From positions 1 through 22,367 of the forward strand of contig JAAAUF010000583.1 of the NCBI GenBank assembly GCA_015499985.1: a stretch of DNA of 22,367 nucleotides, given 5' to 3'. The stretch is from Haplosporangium gracile. Its lineage: Eukaryota; Mortierellomycota; Mortierellomycetes; Mortierellales; Mortierellaceae. A model generated the notes under the pieces. It was not told the DNA's origin and did not search any database. It was given only the letters and a program-made list of their open reading frames with translations. Both the position numbers and the translations under genes were made by a program. Shown one piece after another: positions 13,042 through 22,367 of the stretch. Position 1 is the first letter of the stretch; each line of letters starts with the position of its first letter.

Positions 13042-13539
13042 CTATGAATTGCCGAACCGCACTCAAATGAGCAGAACCATGCACTAAAAAGGACGGCTTG
13101 TCTGCAGTCTATTAAAGGGCAGGAGATGTATATATGCAGTTTTCGGAGCTTTGGCAGTCCAAGCGATATTCACGCGGACATATCAAGTACCGCAGTGCTG
13201 CTTCGTACTGCGCCGAATTTGTTTGATAATGATAGTGAAAAGTAGAAGCCTTAGCTCTTCTGAAAGCCATTCAAAAAAGCACTGATCGAGCGTGAGTGAA
13301 GGGAATGTCAGCGGTGATCAACATCGCACATACGGGAACAGAGCAAAATACGCTTGAACAGAGTACTCAAGTGATGACTTCAATTGATGTCGCGAATGAT
13401 CTGGCCAACACACAGTAAATGGTGCGACTCGTCTACTTTCCACACGAAGCAAACGTCGTGAAGATGTGAAGTATGCAACATCCGAGTCATAAAAAAAATG
13501 GAAAAAAATAATAAATGATTGTTGGATAAACCAGTGTGT

Positions 13540-13545
13540 TTTATT
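13540..13545 (-). promoter_or_regulatory. AATAAA poly(A) signal, RPL23
   Basis: TTTATT on the plus strand, AATAAA on the minus strand, lies about 42 nt after the RPL23 stop codon. Confidence 0.65.
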
Positions 13546-13586
13546 ATTGCAACTTGAGCTGATAGGTGTCTGGATAAAAAGGCGAT

Positions 13587-15069
13587 TTAAACGACGGTAC
13601 CGGCGCAGGAAGCGATACGGGGCCACAAATCGGCGCACTCCTTACCGACGGGGCCGGTAATGGCAGATCCCTTCATCTCACCCTTGGGGTTGACGATGAC
13701 ACCGGCGTTGTCTAGAATACGCAAGATAAAGATATTAAAGGAATAGATGTTAGTTTTGCAAATTTTGGTTAAGGGTTCATGGTACACACACTCTTCTAGT
13801 AGACGACTCGCTATTGAGCGGTAAAGTAAGAAACCATACCCTCGAAGTAGATGAAGACACCGTCGCGGCGGCGCCAAGCCTTGCGCTGGCGGATAATGAC
13901 GGCGGGCATAACTAAGTGTTGAAGAAAACAACAAAGCAACATAATTAGTTCTCTGTCCTAACGCTCAAGAAAAAACAAAATGCAAAATCAACAGCGTTCC
14001 AATGCACATGAATTCTCCTGTAGAACTAAAAACGTACCCTTCTTTCTCAACTCAGGCTTTCCCTTCTTGACAGTGGCCATAACCATGTCACCGACACCAC
14101 CGGCGGGCAACTTGTTGAGACGACCGTGAATTCCCTTAACGGAGATAACGTACAAGTTCTTGGCGCCAGAGTTGTCAGCGCAGTTCATAACGGCACCGAC
14201 GGGCAAACCCAAGGTCATGCGGAATTTGTTTCCGGAAGCAGCTCCACCTAGTCAATCCAATCAGAGAAGGGAAGGGAAGACGAATGAAAGTTTTAGCTGC
14301 TGCGATCCTTTTTCTGGTTTTTTGCTGACTTCGTCCATCCTGATGTCTCGTTCGTCGCCCGTTGATGATTCCTTGTCTGTGCGATGCGCAGGCTGTGAGG
14401 CGGACCTGGCTGCAGTAAAGATAGTTGAAAGCTGCTGATCTTTTTTGGGTGTCAAAAAGAGGTGCTGAGATGTTGCTTCCTGTAAGACTGGCGCAGAAGG
14501 CGAAAAGAAAGTTTGCATTCCATGTAAAATAAGACTGGATTCCTGCACTAGCACTATGCTGAAGGAGGCGAGTGACAGGAGCGAGTCGCGAGATCGCTGA
14601 TTGTGTGCTCTGTTCACTCCTCAGCCTATACAGAAGGCAGACGCTTGGCGAGAACCTCTAGCCGTATGCGGTGTGTTGATTTCTGTATCCTGCTGTTGAC
14701 GCCAGCGTGCGGACGCAGTTGTTGGTTGGGTGATGCTGACAATCCTTTGAAGGCGAGAGACCCAGTCAGACTCTGGACAGTCTCCATGAGGTGGAGCTCA
14801 TCTTCGATTCCTCCTCTACTCCATCACCATCCTAGGTTTCTGTCACATCCCTTCAAAAGTCGGGTTTTGATGAGAAATTGACGGCGATAATGTCGGATGG
14901 GCAATGTGATGAAATGCCTATTTGTCGATGGTTTGATTGATCGATGTTCGGATCGATGGATGTGTGTATGCATGCTAGTCCTGTATCCATGTATTGCATG
15001 AGAGACACCCAACAGAAAAGGCAGCGGTCCAGTGTGACTGCCAAAACTGAACGCACCCTTTGCGGACAT
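13587..15069 (-). CDS. RPL23: 60S ribosomal protein uL14 (L23)
   Basis: uL14 is a universally conserved large-subunit protein at the subunit interface near the sarcin-ricin loop. Four exons: 15069-15057, 14247-14038, 13911-13840 and 13711-13587. The sum is 140 codons (139 aa), the expected eukaryotic length. Conserved signatures include [59 protein letters not shown] and [20 protein letters not shown]. The first coding exon is only 13 nt (MSAKG, last codon split) and is followed by an 809-nt intron with a GTGCGT donor; the chosen acceptor restores Gly-Gly and the family N-terminus. Long first introns are typical of fungal ribosomal protein genes and often matter for expression. It diverges from the small zinc-finger gene, with 309 bp between start codons. 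Confidence 0.97.
14248..15056 (-). other. 809-nt first intron of RPL23
   Basis: This is the longest intron in the window. It contains a CAGTCACA (minus strand, 15040-15033), identical to the fission-yeast HomolD box but placed downstream of the start codon, and a patch with two GATCGAT copies near 14938-14960. I checked the transcribed strand for box C/D snoRNA signals. The best pair, a GTGATGG-like box C near 14827 and CTGA near 14768, is imperfect, so no RNA gene is called. Confidence 0.6.
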
Positions 15070-15378
15070 TTTTGTTGAATAGTTAAAAGAGGATTTTCTC
15101 AGTGTCCCGCGCCGATCAGGCCTATTAGTGCCCCTCGGCCGTAGTGGCTTATCTCTGTTGTCCCATCTCTCTTGCGGTTGCACTCAAATTCATTCCTTTC
15201 ACTTGCTGGATGACCCCCTTCCTGTGGTTGACACAGGCAGGGCGGGCTGGCTGGCCTGCTGGTTGGCCTGGCTGGGCTAAGAAAAAAATAAATACCTCGC
15301 TGCGTTCTTTCTTTCCAATCCTCTATTCCACAGCACACATCACTCTCACCCCCTCCTCACCACACACACATATCCACC
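15070..15378. promoter_or_regulatory. Divergent promoter between RPL23 and the zinc-finger gene
   Basis: 309 bp separate the start codons. The region has a G/C-rich patch of imperfect GGCTGG repeats (about 15238-15276) followed by a TATA-like AAATAAATA just before the zinc-finger 5' untranslated region, then C/A-rich leader sequence up to the CCACC before the ATG. Confidence 0.6.
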
Positions 15379-16047
15379 ATGGGAAACGTTAGTACCTCTT
15401 CACTCACACCTTTCACTTCTTAACACATTATAAACCTCGTTTCGAAGGCAACATGATCTTACTACCACCACCAGGAACTAAACACAAACAAACTTTCTTC
15501 ATTTCTACGCCTCCACATCGTTTTCCGCAATTAAATAGGGTCAAAAGGCACAGATGAAGCGCGAGCGCAACGCCAAGAACGCTGGTGGTGCCGCTAACTC
15601 CCAGCTCAAGGTTGTAAGTAGCTTTTCCCTCTACTTGCCCTTTCTACAAAAACAAATATTCTAGCATGCTTGTCAACACCTTGACTCATACCAGATATCG
15701 AGCCGCAGTTCCTGATCCTCTTGTTCCTTCATTTTGCACTTTTTCAAAATTAGAACGAAGCTGCCAAGAGCATTGTTTGCCAGACCTGCCGCCAGACTTT
15801 CTTGTGTACCATCCGTGCCAAGGCGTAAGTTGCACGAAATACTTGCTGATATTTTTTTTTTAATGGACTACGACTATACTTGTCCGAAGAACATGCCGAT
15901 ATAAATCCGGATAAACGAATTGTCAAACTGAGCTTTTTTATCTTTTTTCTTTGCTTCCTATGTAGTCTTGAGGAGCACGCCACCAACAAGCACAGCAAGA
16001 CCATGAACGACTGCTTCCCTGGATTTGTTGAGACTGCCAAGAAGTAA
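15379..16047 (+). CDS. Small At2g23090-like zinc-finger protein (4F5/SERF-like N-terminus)
   Basis: Four exons: 15379-15387, 15539-15613, 15754-15824 and 15966-16047, totalling 79 codons (78 aa). The N-terminal half is basic and Gln/Asn/Lys-rich (GQKAQMKRERNAKNA), like the 4F5/SERF-type segment of this family. The C-terminal half is a C2H2-like zinc finger: C37-x2-C40 with H56-x4-H61, in the context VCQTCRQTFLCTIRAKALEEH. The layout, length and end (DCFPGF) match the widely conserved At2g23090-type zinc-binding proteins, whose function is poorly known. The start sits in a CCACCATGG context. The first coding exon is 9 nt and its donor GTTAGT is less usual than the GTAAGT of its other introns. 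Confidence 0.93.
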
Positions 16048-16128
16048 AAGAGTTATCACTTCCGTGGCGGCCTTTCTCCTTCCCTCCATTCCCGAAGCAA
16101 CAGAGTGTACGATGCAACCATGCAATTT

Positions 16129-16134
16129 AATAAA
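16129..16134 (+). promoter_or_regulatory. AATAAA poly(A) signal, zinc-finger gene
   Basis: The canonical hexamer lies 82 nt after the stop codon and is followed by a T-rich stretch, as expected for a cleavage region. Confidence 0.7.
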
Positions 16135-16198
16135 CTATTATTTTTTAAACATCAGACACTTAGAGCAGAATTTAGAAGGGGAAAACACATTTGGTCTA

Positions 16199-16231
16199 GG
16201 ACAGGACAGGACAAGGACAAGGACAAGGACA
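16199..16231. repeat. GGACA / GGACAA short tandem repeat
   Basis: Two GGACA units are followed by four GGACAA units in direct succession. It is a simple microsatellite in non-coding DNA downstream of the zinc-finger gene. Confidence 0.9.
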
Positions 16232-16403
16232 ACAATGGATACACGTTTCACAAAAATGTATTAGAAGGCAAGGCAGAGGAGTAAAAAATGGCAAGGAGGC
16301 GCAGGAGTTAGAGTAAAGTGAAGATTGCTAGGTCTACGTCTGTATGATGGTACAAAGGAGTAAGGAAGGAAGAAAAGGAAAAATGAGTGCAAAAAAAAAT
16401 AAA

Positions 16404-19251
16404 TTATACGCGGACGAGATCGACTCGGCAGCGTTCATAAACACGGTGGTAGGTCGACATTGTCTGCTCGTCGTTCTCATCCATCATCATCACTGAGTCG
16501 CTCAATGCGCTCTCTGACATTGGGTGGATGGTTAGTTTGGCAAACGTGCCTCCAGACTGCATCTTGCTGAGCTGGTTCGGGTTCACTACAATCACATTAT
16601 CAACGATCTAAGAAGCACAAAAGTAAACATTGATATATGAATTGAACAATCCCTTCCGAAGCAATTTCATCTGTAAGGACATGCAAACAGGACAGAACAA
16701 AAAATTATATACCTTAGCAAAATGCTTCAGCTTGCTGGGCAAGATGACAACGTCGGGACACACTCTGAGATCCAAAAGGTCGAATTGGTTCGAATCGACT
16801 CCGCTGTCTGGATCGGATGCTAGGCCAGGGTAAACAGGGTGCAAGCTAAGAGGAAGTAATAAAAAATGATGGATCGAACTGTCAGAACGAACACACGGAC
16901 CCTCTTTGGAAACATAAAACAAAAACCATGCAACAGAAAATTAGTGGCACCAAAAAATGGCGCTAACGTCTTTCTCCGAAACATACTTGCGCTGCTCGAC
17001 AATATATTTAGAGAGACGGCCCATTCGGTCGCTTCGATCTGGATTCCGCGCAATCTCGTCTCCGTTCAGGTGCATTAGGATATCAGCAGTGTTGACTGCA
17101 AACACCATTTCGTTAATAGTGAACTGTGCTGGGTTGGGCAGACAGTATGTACCCTACATACATAAAAGAAATAAAATATGGCCCTGGTTAATTAATTACA
17201 GTTATTCAAAAGTACATCTGCTCAACACAGTTGAAAATGGACTTACAGATGGTAATCCAAGGGCACGGGGATGCTCAAATCCAGGCTGAGGCAGGACTAG
17301 TGTCTCATGAATGACATCCTGCAAGCTTGGTACCAACATGATTTGCATCTCTTTGGGGTAGCGGTCTTGGTGTTTGGCAAGCAGGGCCGAAATGTACTTG
17401 GCAAAGTACGCCTCTGGCATCATGTCGATATCTCCTGAAACAATCTGTGGGTGTGTCGACGAGACGAATGGGCCCATCTATAAGATCGCCAGAATACAGT
17501 GAGTATTACGCCAGCAGCATTTAAGATCATGCAACGCACAAATGCTTTATATGGCATGCTTGTTTAACTCACCAACAAAAGAACATCTGGACGCTCAGTG
17601 TTGACGTGCTCCATCAAAGCTGCAAAGGGCTCAAATAGGAGATTGTCACTTAAGGTATATGGTCCAGCCGCCACAATTATCTTGATCGGCTGTCCGGCCA
17701 TCTTCTTGTATTGAAAGTCCTCCAAATCCGCTGGACTGGCGCCCGCCATTGGAATAGCAGGCAGCTAGTTTCGAACAATTGCACACGCAAATACGGGTTA
17801 ATTCGACGTTGCAGATCAAATTGTCATTCAAAGTACCTTGAGCACATCTCAACCCACACAATCGTACCTCATGGACACGAGTCACTGCAAAGACAGAACC
17901 GTGAGAGTTCAAGCCGCTCAGGACGACAATCTGTCCTGGGAAAAAGTTGTATCCTTTAACTTCCATGACATCTAGTTTGACTCTCCGGCCACTGTTGAAG
18001 GAGCGACTTGTCTCGAGCAGCAGCGACTGCTCGTTTGCCTTGCCCTCATTTGCATCGGAACAAATTCGCCCCACCACAGTAACAACAGTCGAACATGTGG
18101 AAGCGGGATTGCAGAACATTGTGTCGGGATAACTTTTCCTGTAAATATCTGCAAATGCGTCGATCCGGTCATCAAGGGCTACAGAGCAAATCATTATTGG
18201 CGTAGGTTAGGATGGTCAAGTAGTTAGCAAGCACCAATGTTCCGTATTCAGACCTAAATTCAGTAATAATTTCCCTGCATACCTTCTCCTTTGTCTCTAA
18301 TCTTCTCGAACATGTAACGATAAGGCTTGACTGCGGTGACCAGGTTAATAGTGCTTTTGTACTCTGTTCCAGCACGAGGTGGCTCCGTTCTCAACTTCAA
18401 ATGGCTGTTGAGAGTCTCTTCTGTTTCTGACATGTTTTTGCGAAGCGCAAACTGTTTCGAAGAAGGCGATGGTCTATACAAAACAGCATTGATACGCATT
18501 GATTCAGTTCAGCATCGTTGCCTTTTGCCACCAACACCAACAATGCGCCACCAAAAAAAATCCTGATAATGACACTCACTGAGCAGAATTCCTGAAAGGG
18601 CTTGTTGACATCCCCATAGAAGATTTCGACTCTGGCGAGTTGCTAATGCGTGACAAACAAAGGCAACGCATTAGTCGATAGGTCTTGCTAAAACTTCAAT
18701 GCAACTCTTGTCAGGCATTACGAATCACATCTCTCTCCGGGACAGCTTACAACTGGTCGTTTAGGTCAATGTCCATGTCATGGATCACCTTGGGAGCCTG
18801 TGAAGCCGATCCTGGAAATCTTGACTTGAACTGAGCTTTCTTGGGAGTAGCAAATGAAGATCCCGAGGTCGACTGTGCCTGACGCTGGATGCCTTGCGCT
18901 GCCTTGAGTTCCAATGTGCGGCGAAGATTGTTCTTGAAGCCCTCCAAATGTGCATCTGTCATCGAGCCGTCGTCCTCGTCCCTACTGGAGCTGATGGTGT
19001 TCATGATATATGCCTCCCATTTTGAATGCAGAGACTCGGGCTCAATACGGTATATGCGCAACAGGTTCACACCTATGTATCACGGTCGTGAAAGCGAGAT
19101 GAGGAATGAGGTTCTGCTCTGTTATGATTCCGGGTTTCCTTCAGTAACAAAGAGAAACAAGATTCTTTTGTTGTTTACATTCTCTCAGGGCGGAGGGGTT
19201 GGTTGCGAGGGTGTTTCCAAAGACGTCGATGAGGGCCTGTTCCTGATTCAT
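16404..19251 (-). CDS. POLA2: DNA polymerase alpha subunit B (POLA2/Pol12)
   Basis: The B subunit tethers the polymerase alpha catalytic subunit within the primase-polymerase complex that starts DNA synthesis in the nucleus. Ten exons: 19251-19179, 19072-18751, 18642-18580, 18473-18283, 18178-17868, 17764-17573, 17477-17247, 17153-16987, 16845-16713 and 16607-16404. The model is 629 codons (628 aa), between the human (about 600) and budding yeast (about 705) proteins. The N-terminal helical domain (roughly 1-75) is followed by a Ser/Pro/Lys-rich linker. The OB fold lies around 220-320 (YNFFPGQIVVLSGLNSHG). The inactive calcineurin-like phosphoesterase domain covers about 330-620, with AAGPYTLSDNLLFEPF, RPDVLLLMGPFVSS, VPSLQDVIHE, CPDVVILPSKLKHF and GGTFAKLTI. 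A MluI cell-cycle box lies 53 bp upstream of the ATG. The gene shares a 259-bp promoter with the unknown gene to its right. Confidence 0.96.
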
Positions 19252-19510
19252 AGCGGTGGTCGAATGAATTGAGTCGAGCTCGTTATTTATGTAAAAAGCA
19301 GAAACGCGTTCTGGCCAGAAAAGGTCCAAACAAAATAATTGAATTTTCCTTGCTTGCTTCAGCCGTAAGGGCAGTCCCCTTTTCCTCGTGGCTTGTCCTT
19401 TCATCCCTTAGCTGATCTTCGATCACTACCAACACCGAAAAAAACCTTCTTCCCTCCCTCCCTTCCTTTCTTCATCACACGCACACGTCCGCCCACGTCC
19501 CTTGCCGCCT
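19252..19510. promoter_or_regulatory. Divergent promoter between POLA2 and the unknown gene
   Basis: 259 bp separate the start codons. It contains ACGCGT at 19304-19309 and a pyrimidine-rich stretch (about 19445-19474) directly before the right-hand gene. No TATA box is obvious. Confidence 0.65.
19304..19309. promoter_or_regulatory. MluI cell-cycle box (ACGCGT)
   Basis: ACGCGT is the core binding site of the MBF factor that drives G1/S transcription of replication genes in budding and fission yeast, including DNA polymerase alpha subunits. It sits 53 bp upstream of the POLA2 start codon. The motif is palindromic and could also serve the divergent gene. Function here is inferred. Confidence 0.6.
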
Positions 19511-21641
19511 ATGGAGAACACGGAACAAGTACAGGAGCAGGACCTTCAAATCATCATAGAGGACACAACCCTCGCCATGGACTCGTCCATTCCCACCCCG
19601 GTCGAGAGCGTCGAAGGATCCCCTGCCACCGCCCAAGGCGAGACGATCGCCGCCTCGGAAGCCTCTCTCACCCCCTCTGAGGTCGACTCTGTTTCCACGC
19701 CAGACCAGCAGCAACAGCAGCAGACTCAGCCATCGTCTCAACCGGCTTCAACCAAGCCTTCTGCACCCGTCCCTCCTCCTCAGCTTAAACGTAGACCCCG
19801 CAGAACGGGCCAGCCTCTGCACCTTTTGCTTCAGGACTGCAGCAGACAAGTAAGAGATTGGTTTTTCATTTGCGCTAGCTTCGCAGGAATGAGACGATGT
19901 TGGTAACTTTTTGCTGACAATGTCTAACTGTTATTGTTCAACTTCGTAGCATATTACTGGACACCTTTGCAAGAAGAATTCAGAAGAGATTACTGCTGTT
20001 GTTACTGAGAAAAAGACGCTTGCGGCAGATCTTCGCACCTTTTCCAACGAGTTTGTTCTCACCTCGGCTCGCGACCGTGTCATTTCCGAGGTTGACGAGG
20101 AAGGAAAGGAGTTGCTCAAGGATGTGGACCCCGAAAGAGACGTAAGTTGCGTGTCTTGGATCTGTCCCTGTATAGTATGCTGGAAGAGTGTGTAAATCAA
20201 GTACTGATGCTCTTTATTTCGTGTTATTGTTTACAGGTGATTAAACAGCGATTCGAAGACGAAAGCTCTGTCTTCAAGGCATACGAGGATGCTATCCATG
20301 ACATCCGTGTTGATCTATATCTCGATGGAATCAAGCCTAGAAAGTCAGAGACCGATGAAGAGAGAGAGGAGACCGCAGCTCGTAACGTTGGTAAACCTTC
20401 TAATTGAGGTTTAAATGTCGATGCATATCACAACTATTAGCCATTTTTGAATTACAGTCTAACCAGCATTTCTTTTGAATGACAAAATAGAGCTGAACAC
20501 CGTCCTCCAAGTTTGGGATACTCTTCATAAGCGTGTCGAGATTGAGCCCAGAAGGGCTGGACGTTCTACTCAGAACCCGTTCCCAAGCCGAGGCGGTCGA
20601 GCCCCTGGCCCGCCTGGTACACGTTCTCACCCCTATGCTCCCAGTCGTCTGCCTCCTTCTTCGCCTCACTACGGTCCTCCTTTTGCTGGCCCACCCCATG
20701 CAGCACCACCTTTTAGAGAACCCAGGAGCCATCATCGCGACTATCACGACCGACCAGCCTACCGTGACGACTACTATGCTGACCGCCGTGACGATCATCG
20801 CCGACCAGACTATGACCGTCGTGATCCTAGGGATCACCCAATGGGCGCTCGCCCACCAGGTCCTGGGCCTATGGGTCGCCCAGATTCGAGAGATATGCGC
20901 GACCCGCGCGATCCTCGTGATTTTAGAGAGCGTGGCCCTCCTCCACCCGCAGCTAGAGGCGAAGGACCATTTGGAGCCAGCAGATACGAGGATAGGAGAA
21001 GAGATCGTACTGACCTGAGCAATGCTCCACCTCCACGCGACAACAGACACCATGGATCGGCAGGCGCCGGTGCATCTCCACTGACAGCACATCCATCCTT
21101 GCCACCTAAGCCTGCCACGAGCCAATATGACGCCAACTCCGCCGTCTCTCAACATATGCAGGCGACGAACCCCATGTATCCAGGACATTATCCATCAGGG
21201 GCACACCAGCAACCCCCACTAGTAGATCCCGCCACCCAGGCTGCTTATGGAGCTTACGGTCACCCAGGACACACCGGTTACCCAGCGCCTGGACAGGCTG
21301 ACTACTCTGGATACACGTATGGATATGGACAAGATCCCACCGCTCAGCAGCAGATGTACGGCTACACAGCTGCGGGAGGCTGGGATATGAGTGGTGGCGC
21401 TGGTGCTACTGTTAGTCAACACGTCGGTGCCGGTCTTCACCTTCAGCCGTTCACCTCGGGGCAGCATGGACGTCACAAAGCTGTCCCTTTGCCTACTGAT
21501 TTCATGTCTGGTCCCAGCGATGCCCCCCGACTTTCGATGCCTGAGCCCCATGAGGTGCTTGGTACCATCCGCGGTGTCATTATCAGGGATGCACACGGTA
21601 ACATTGGCCTCAGTCAGTATCATTTTACTCAGGCGACATAG
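19511..21641 (+). CDS. Unrecognised 611-aa protein with RD-rich and YG-rich disordered regions
   Basis: I do not recognise this family. Four exons, 19511-19849, 19950-20141, 20237-20390 and 20491-21641, are joined by GT-AG introns and close as 612 codons. Residues 1-100 are acidic and Ser/Thr/Pro/Gln-rich and look disordered. Residues about 105-255 look helical and may be a real domain (GQPLHLLLQDCSRQ, VVTEKKTLAADLRTF, LNTVLQVWDTLHKRVE). Residues about 304-403 are packed with Arg, Asp, Pro and Tyr (RDYHDRP, YADRRDDHRRPDYDRRDP), as in some RNA-processing factors. Residues about 460-530 are Tyr/Gly/Gln-rich and prion-like. The last 31 residues (HEVLGTIRGVIIRDAHGNIG) look structured again. The start is the first ATG after a pyrimidine-rich leader. 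An RNA-associated or chromatin-associated role is a guess from composition only. Confidence 0.85.
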
Positions 21642-22367
21642 TTGGCATCGCAAAGGAGAGAGTCGGGAGCATGGATTCAGGACGCGACACATTTTTTTTC
21701 TTTTTTTGCTATTTTCCACTGTACAAAACTATTTTCACTTGCATCACACCAACCCAACTACACATTTTACACCAGACAACACACAACTACACACAAGGAT
21801 TCTCAGGAGTATACCAAAGGATATTCAAGAGTGGCTCCTACGATTTTGCAAGAGCTGACAGGAGAGTGGACAGGAGCGGCGCATCTAGGAGAAACAGGAT
21901 GCAAGCTAGGGCAACAAGGAGCCGGCGCGGGTCAACGGGAGAATCCATACTTGGATGATCGGAGATGCCACCATTTTGCTACTATCGGATCTTGGCAAAG
22001 AGCGTGACGATGGAGGACGGTTGTGGCATACATTGGTTCAATGCAGAAACGAGCGACGCGATCTGAATTCGACATCGGAATACATAACCCAGATCGACAA
22101 GGGTGACAAGTTGGACCATAGAACAGCGTCTTTTCTTTTCCTTCTGTTTGGCCAGTATTCTGTCTCGACTGACTGACACGGTGCGGGAAGCGATGCGGGA
22201 TGACGAATCTTCAGGGACGAGGCGTATATTATTTGCCCCGGGACATCCAGGAAAATCAATCCAACAGCGTTCTTTCGTGCAATGATCTCTCTTTCCTTTT
22301 CTCTCACTCCGCCCCCTCTGTGCATACCTTTAAATCAGTCTGTCACTCCATTTCCTTTTCCCTCTTG
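21642..22367. other. Intergenic region at the right end, no gene supported
   Basis: This region carries the 3' untranslated region of the unknown protein gene, including a T run just after 21690, then unremarkable sequence. The last 90 bases become C/T-rich, which could be the leader of a gene continuing off the right edge. The open frames on both strands here are short and lack family resemblance. Confidence 0.6.

Larger units (their letters stand above)
12936..13586. other. Convergent intergenic region between SMD2 and RPL23
   Basis: This 651-bp gap between two convergent genes is the largest in the middle of the window. It contains poly(A) signals for both neighbours (13036-13041 on plus, 13540-13545 on minus). 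No protein gene or tRNA is visible. A GTGATGA at 13371-13377 resembles a snoRNA box C, but no partner box D lies within normal range. Confidence 0.6.
16048..16403. other. Convergent intergenic region, zinc finger and POLA2
   Basis: 356 bp between convergent genes. It holds the zinc-finger gene's AATAAA (16129-16134), a GGACA/GGACAA tandem repeat (16199-16231) and A/G-rich sequence. No gene is seen. Confidence 0.7.

Noticed and set aside
13371..13377. GTGATGA resembling a snoRNA box C between SMD2 and RPL23
   Set aside because: No CTGA box D lies within about 150 nt downstream (the nearest is near 13558) and no flanking terminal stem forms.
14763..14830. Possible box C/D snoRNA on the minus strand in the RPL23 intron
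   Set aside because: The box C is GTGATGG rather than RTGATGA, the internal boxes are out of order, and no closing stem is seen.
16785..16800. GGTTCGAATC, a tRNA T-arm-like sequence
   Set aside because: It lies inside POLA2 exon 9, encoding part of the conserved domain, and no acceptor stem, D arm or anticodon arm can be built around it.
20400..21188. Long open frame on the minus strand opposite the last exon of the unknown protein
   Set aside because: It is antisense to the RD/P-rich coding exon, whose biased codons suppress stops on the other strand. The translation is Trp/Arg/Ser-rich without any recognisable domain, and the plus-strand exon has proper splice sites.
22038..22325. Minus-strand open frame near the right edge
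   Set aside because: Short, no recognisable motif, overlaps an equally meaningless plus-strand frame, and lies in probable untranslated and promoter DNA.

Overview
This is an ordinary, gene-dense piece of fungal nuclear DNA. Every gene is split by short GT-AG spliceosomal introns, untranslated regions are CT-rich, AATAAA-type poly(A) signals are present, and each recognised protein is a eukaryotic housekeeping protein. The high intron density even in tiny genes, the compact spacing and the protein sequences suggest an early-diverging filamentous fungus, possibly Mortierellomycotina/Mucoromycota. That placement is inference from style, not a database match. No mobile element, CRISPR array, rRNA, tRNA or bacterial-style operon is visible.

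Layout: 1-792 is non-coding, with a 73-nt purine-only tract. It may be the promoter of a gene transcribed off the left edge. 793-6872 (-) is IML1/DEPDC5, the GATOR1/SEACIT subunit that restrains TORC1. 7487-9585 (+) is a Rab2 GTPase in ten exons, diverging from IML1. 9991-10744 (-) is the tiny mitochondrial F1 epsilon subunit (ATP15). 11126-11891 (-) is OST2/DAD1 of the oligosaccharyltransferase. 12128-12935 (+) is the spliceosomal protein SmD2, divergent from OST2. 13587-15069 (-) is ribosomal protein uL14/RPL23. 15379-16047 (+) is a 78-aa At2g23090-like zinc-finger protein, divergent from RPL23. 16404-19251 (-) is the DNA polymerase alpha B subunit (POLA2/Pol12). 19511-21641 (+) is a 611-aa protein I do not recognise, divergent from POLA2. 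21642-22367 is non-coding.

Four of the nine genes lie to the right of a head-to-head promoter (IML1/Rab2, OST2/SMD2, RPL23/zinc finger, POLA2/unknown), separated by about 236 to 614 bp. All exon models below were built by hand and close in frame. Functionally the genes are independent housekeeping genes (nutrient signalling, secretion, respiration, glycosylation, splicing, translation, replication). I see no evidence that they form a pathway or a novel system. The points most worth a second look are the micro-exons in Rab2, the 5-nt coding first exon inferred for SMD2, the general habit of placing a first intron within a few codons of the ATG, a canonical MluI cell-cycle box in front of POLA2, and the unrecognised RD/YG-rich protein at the right end.
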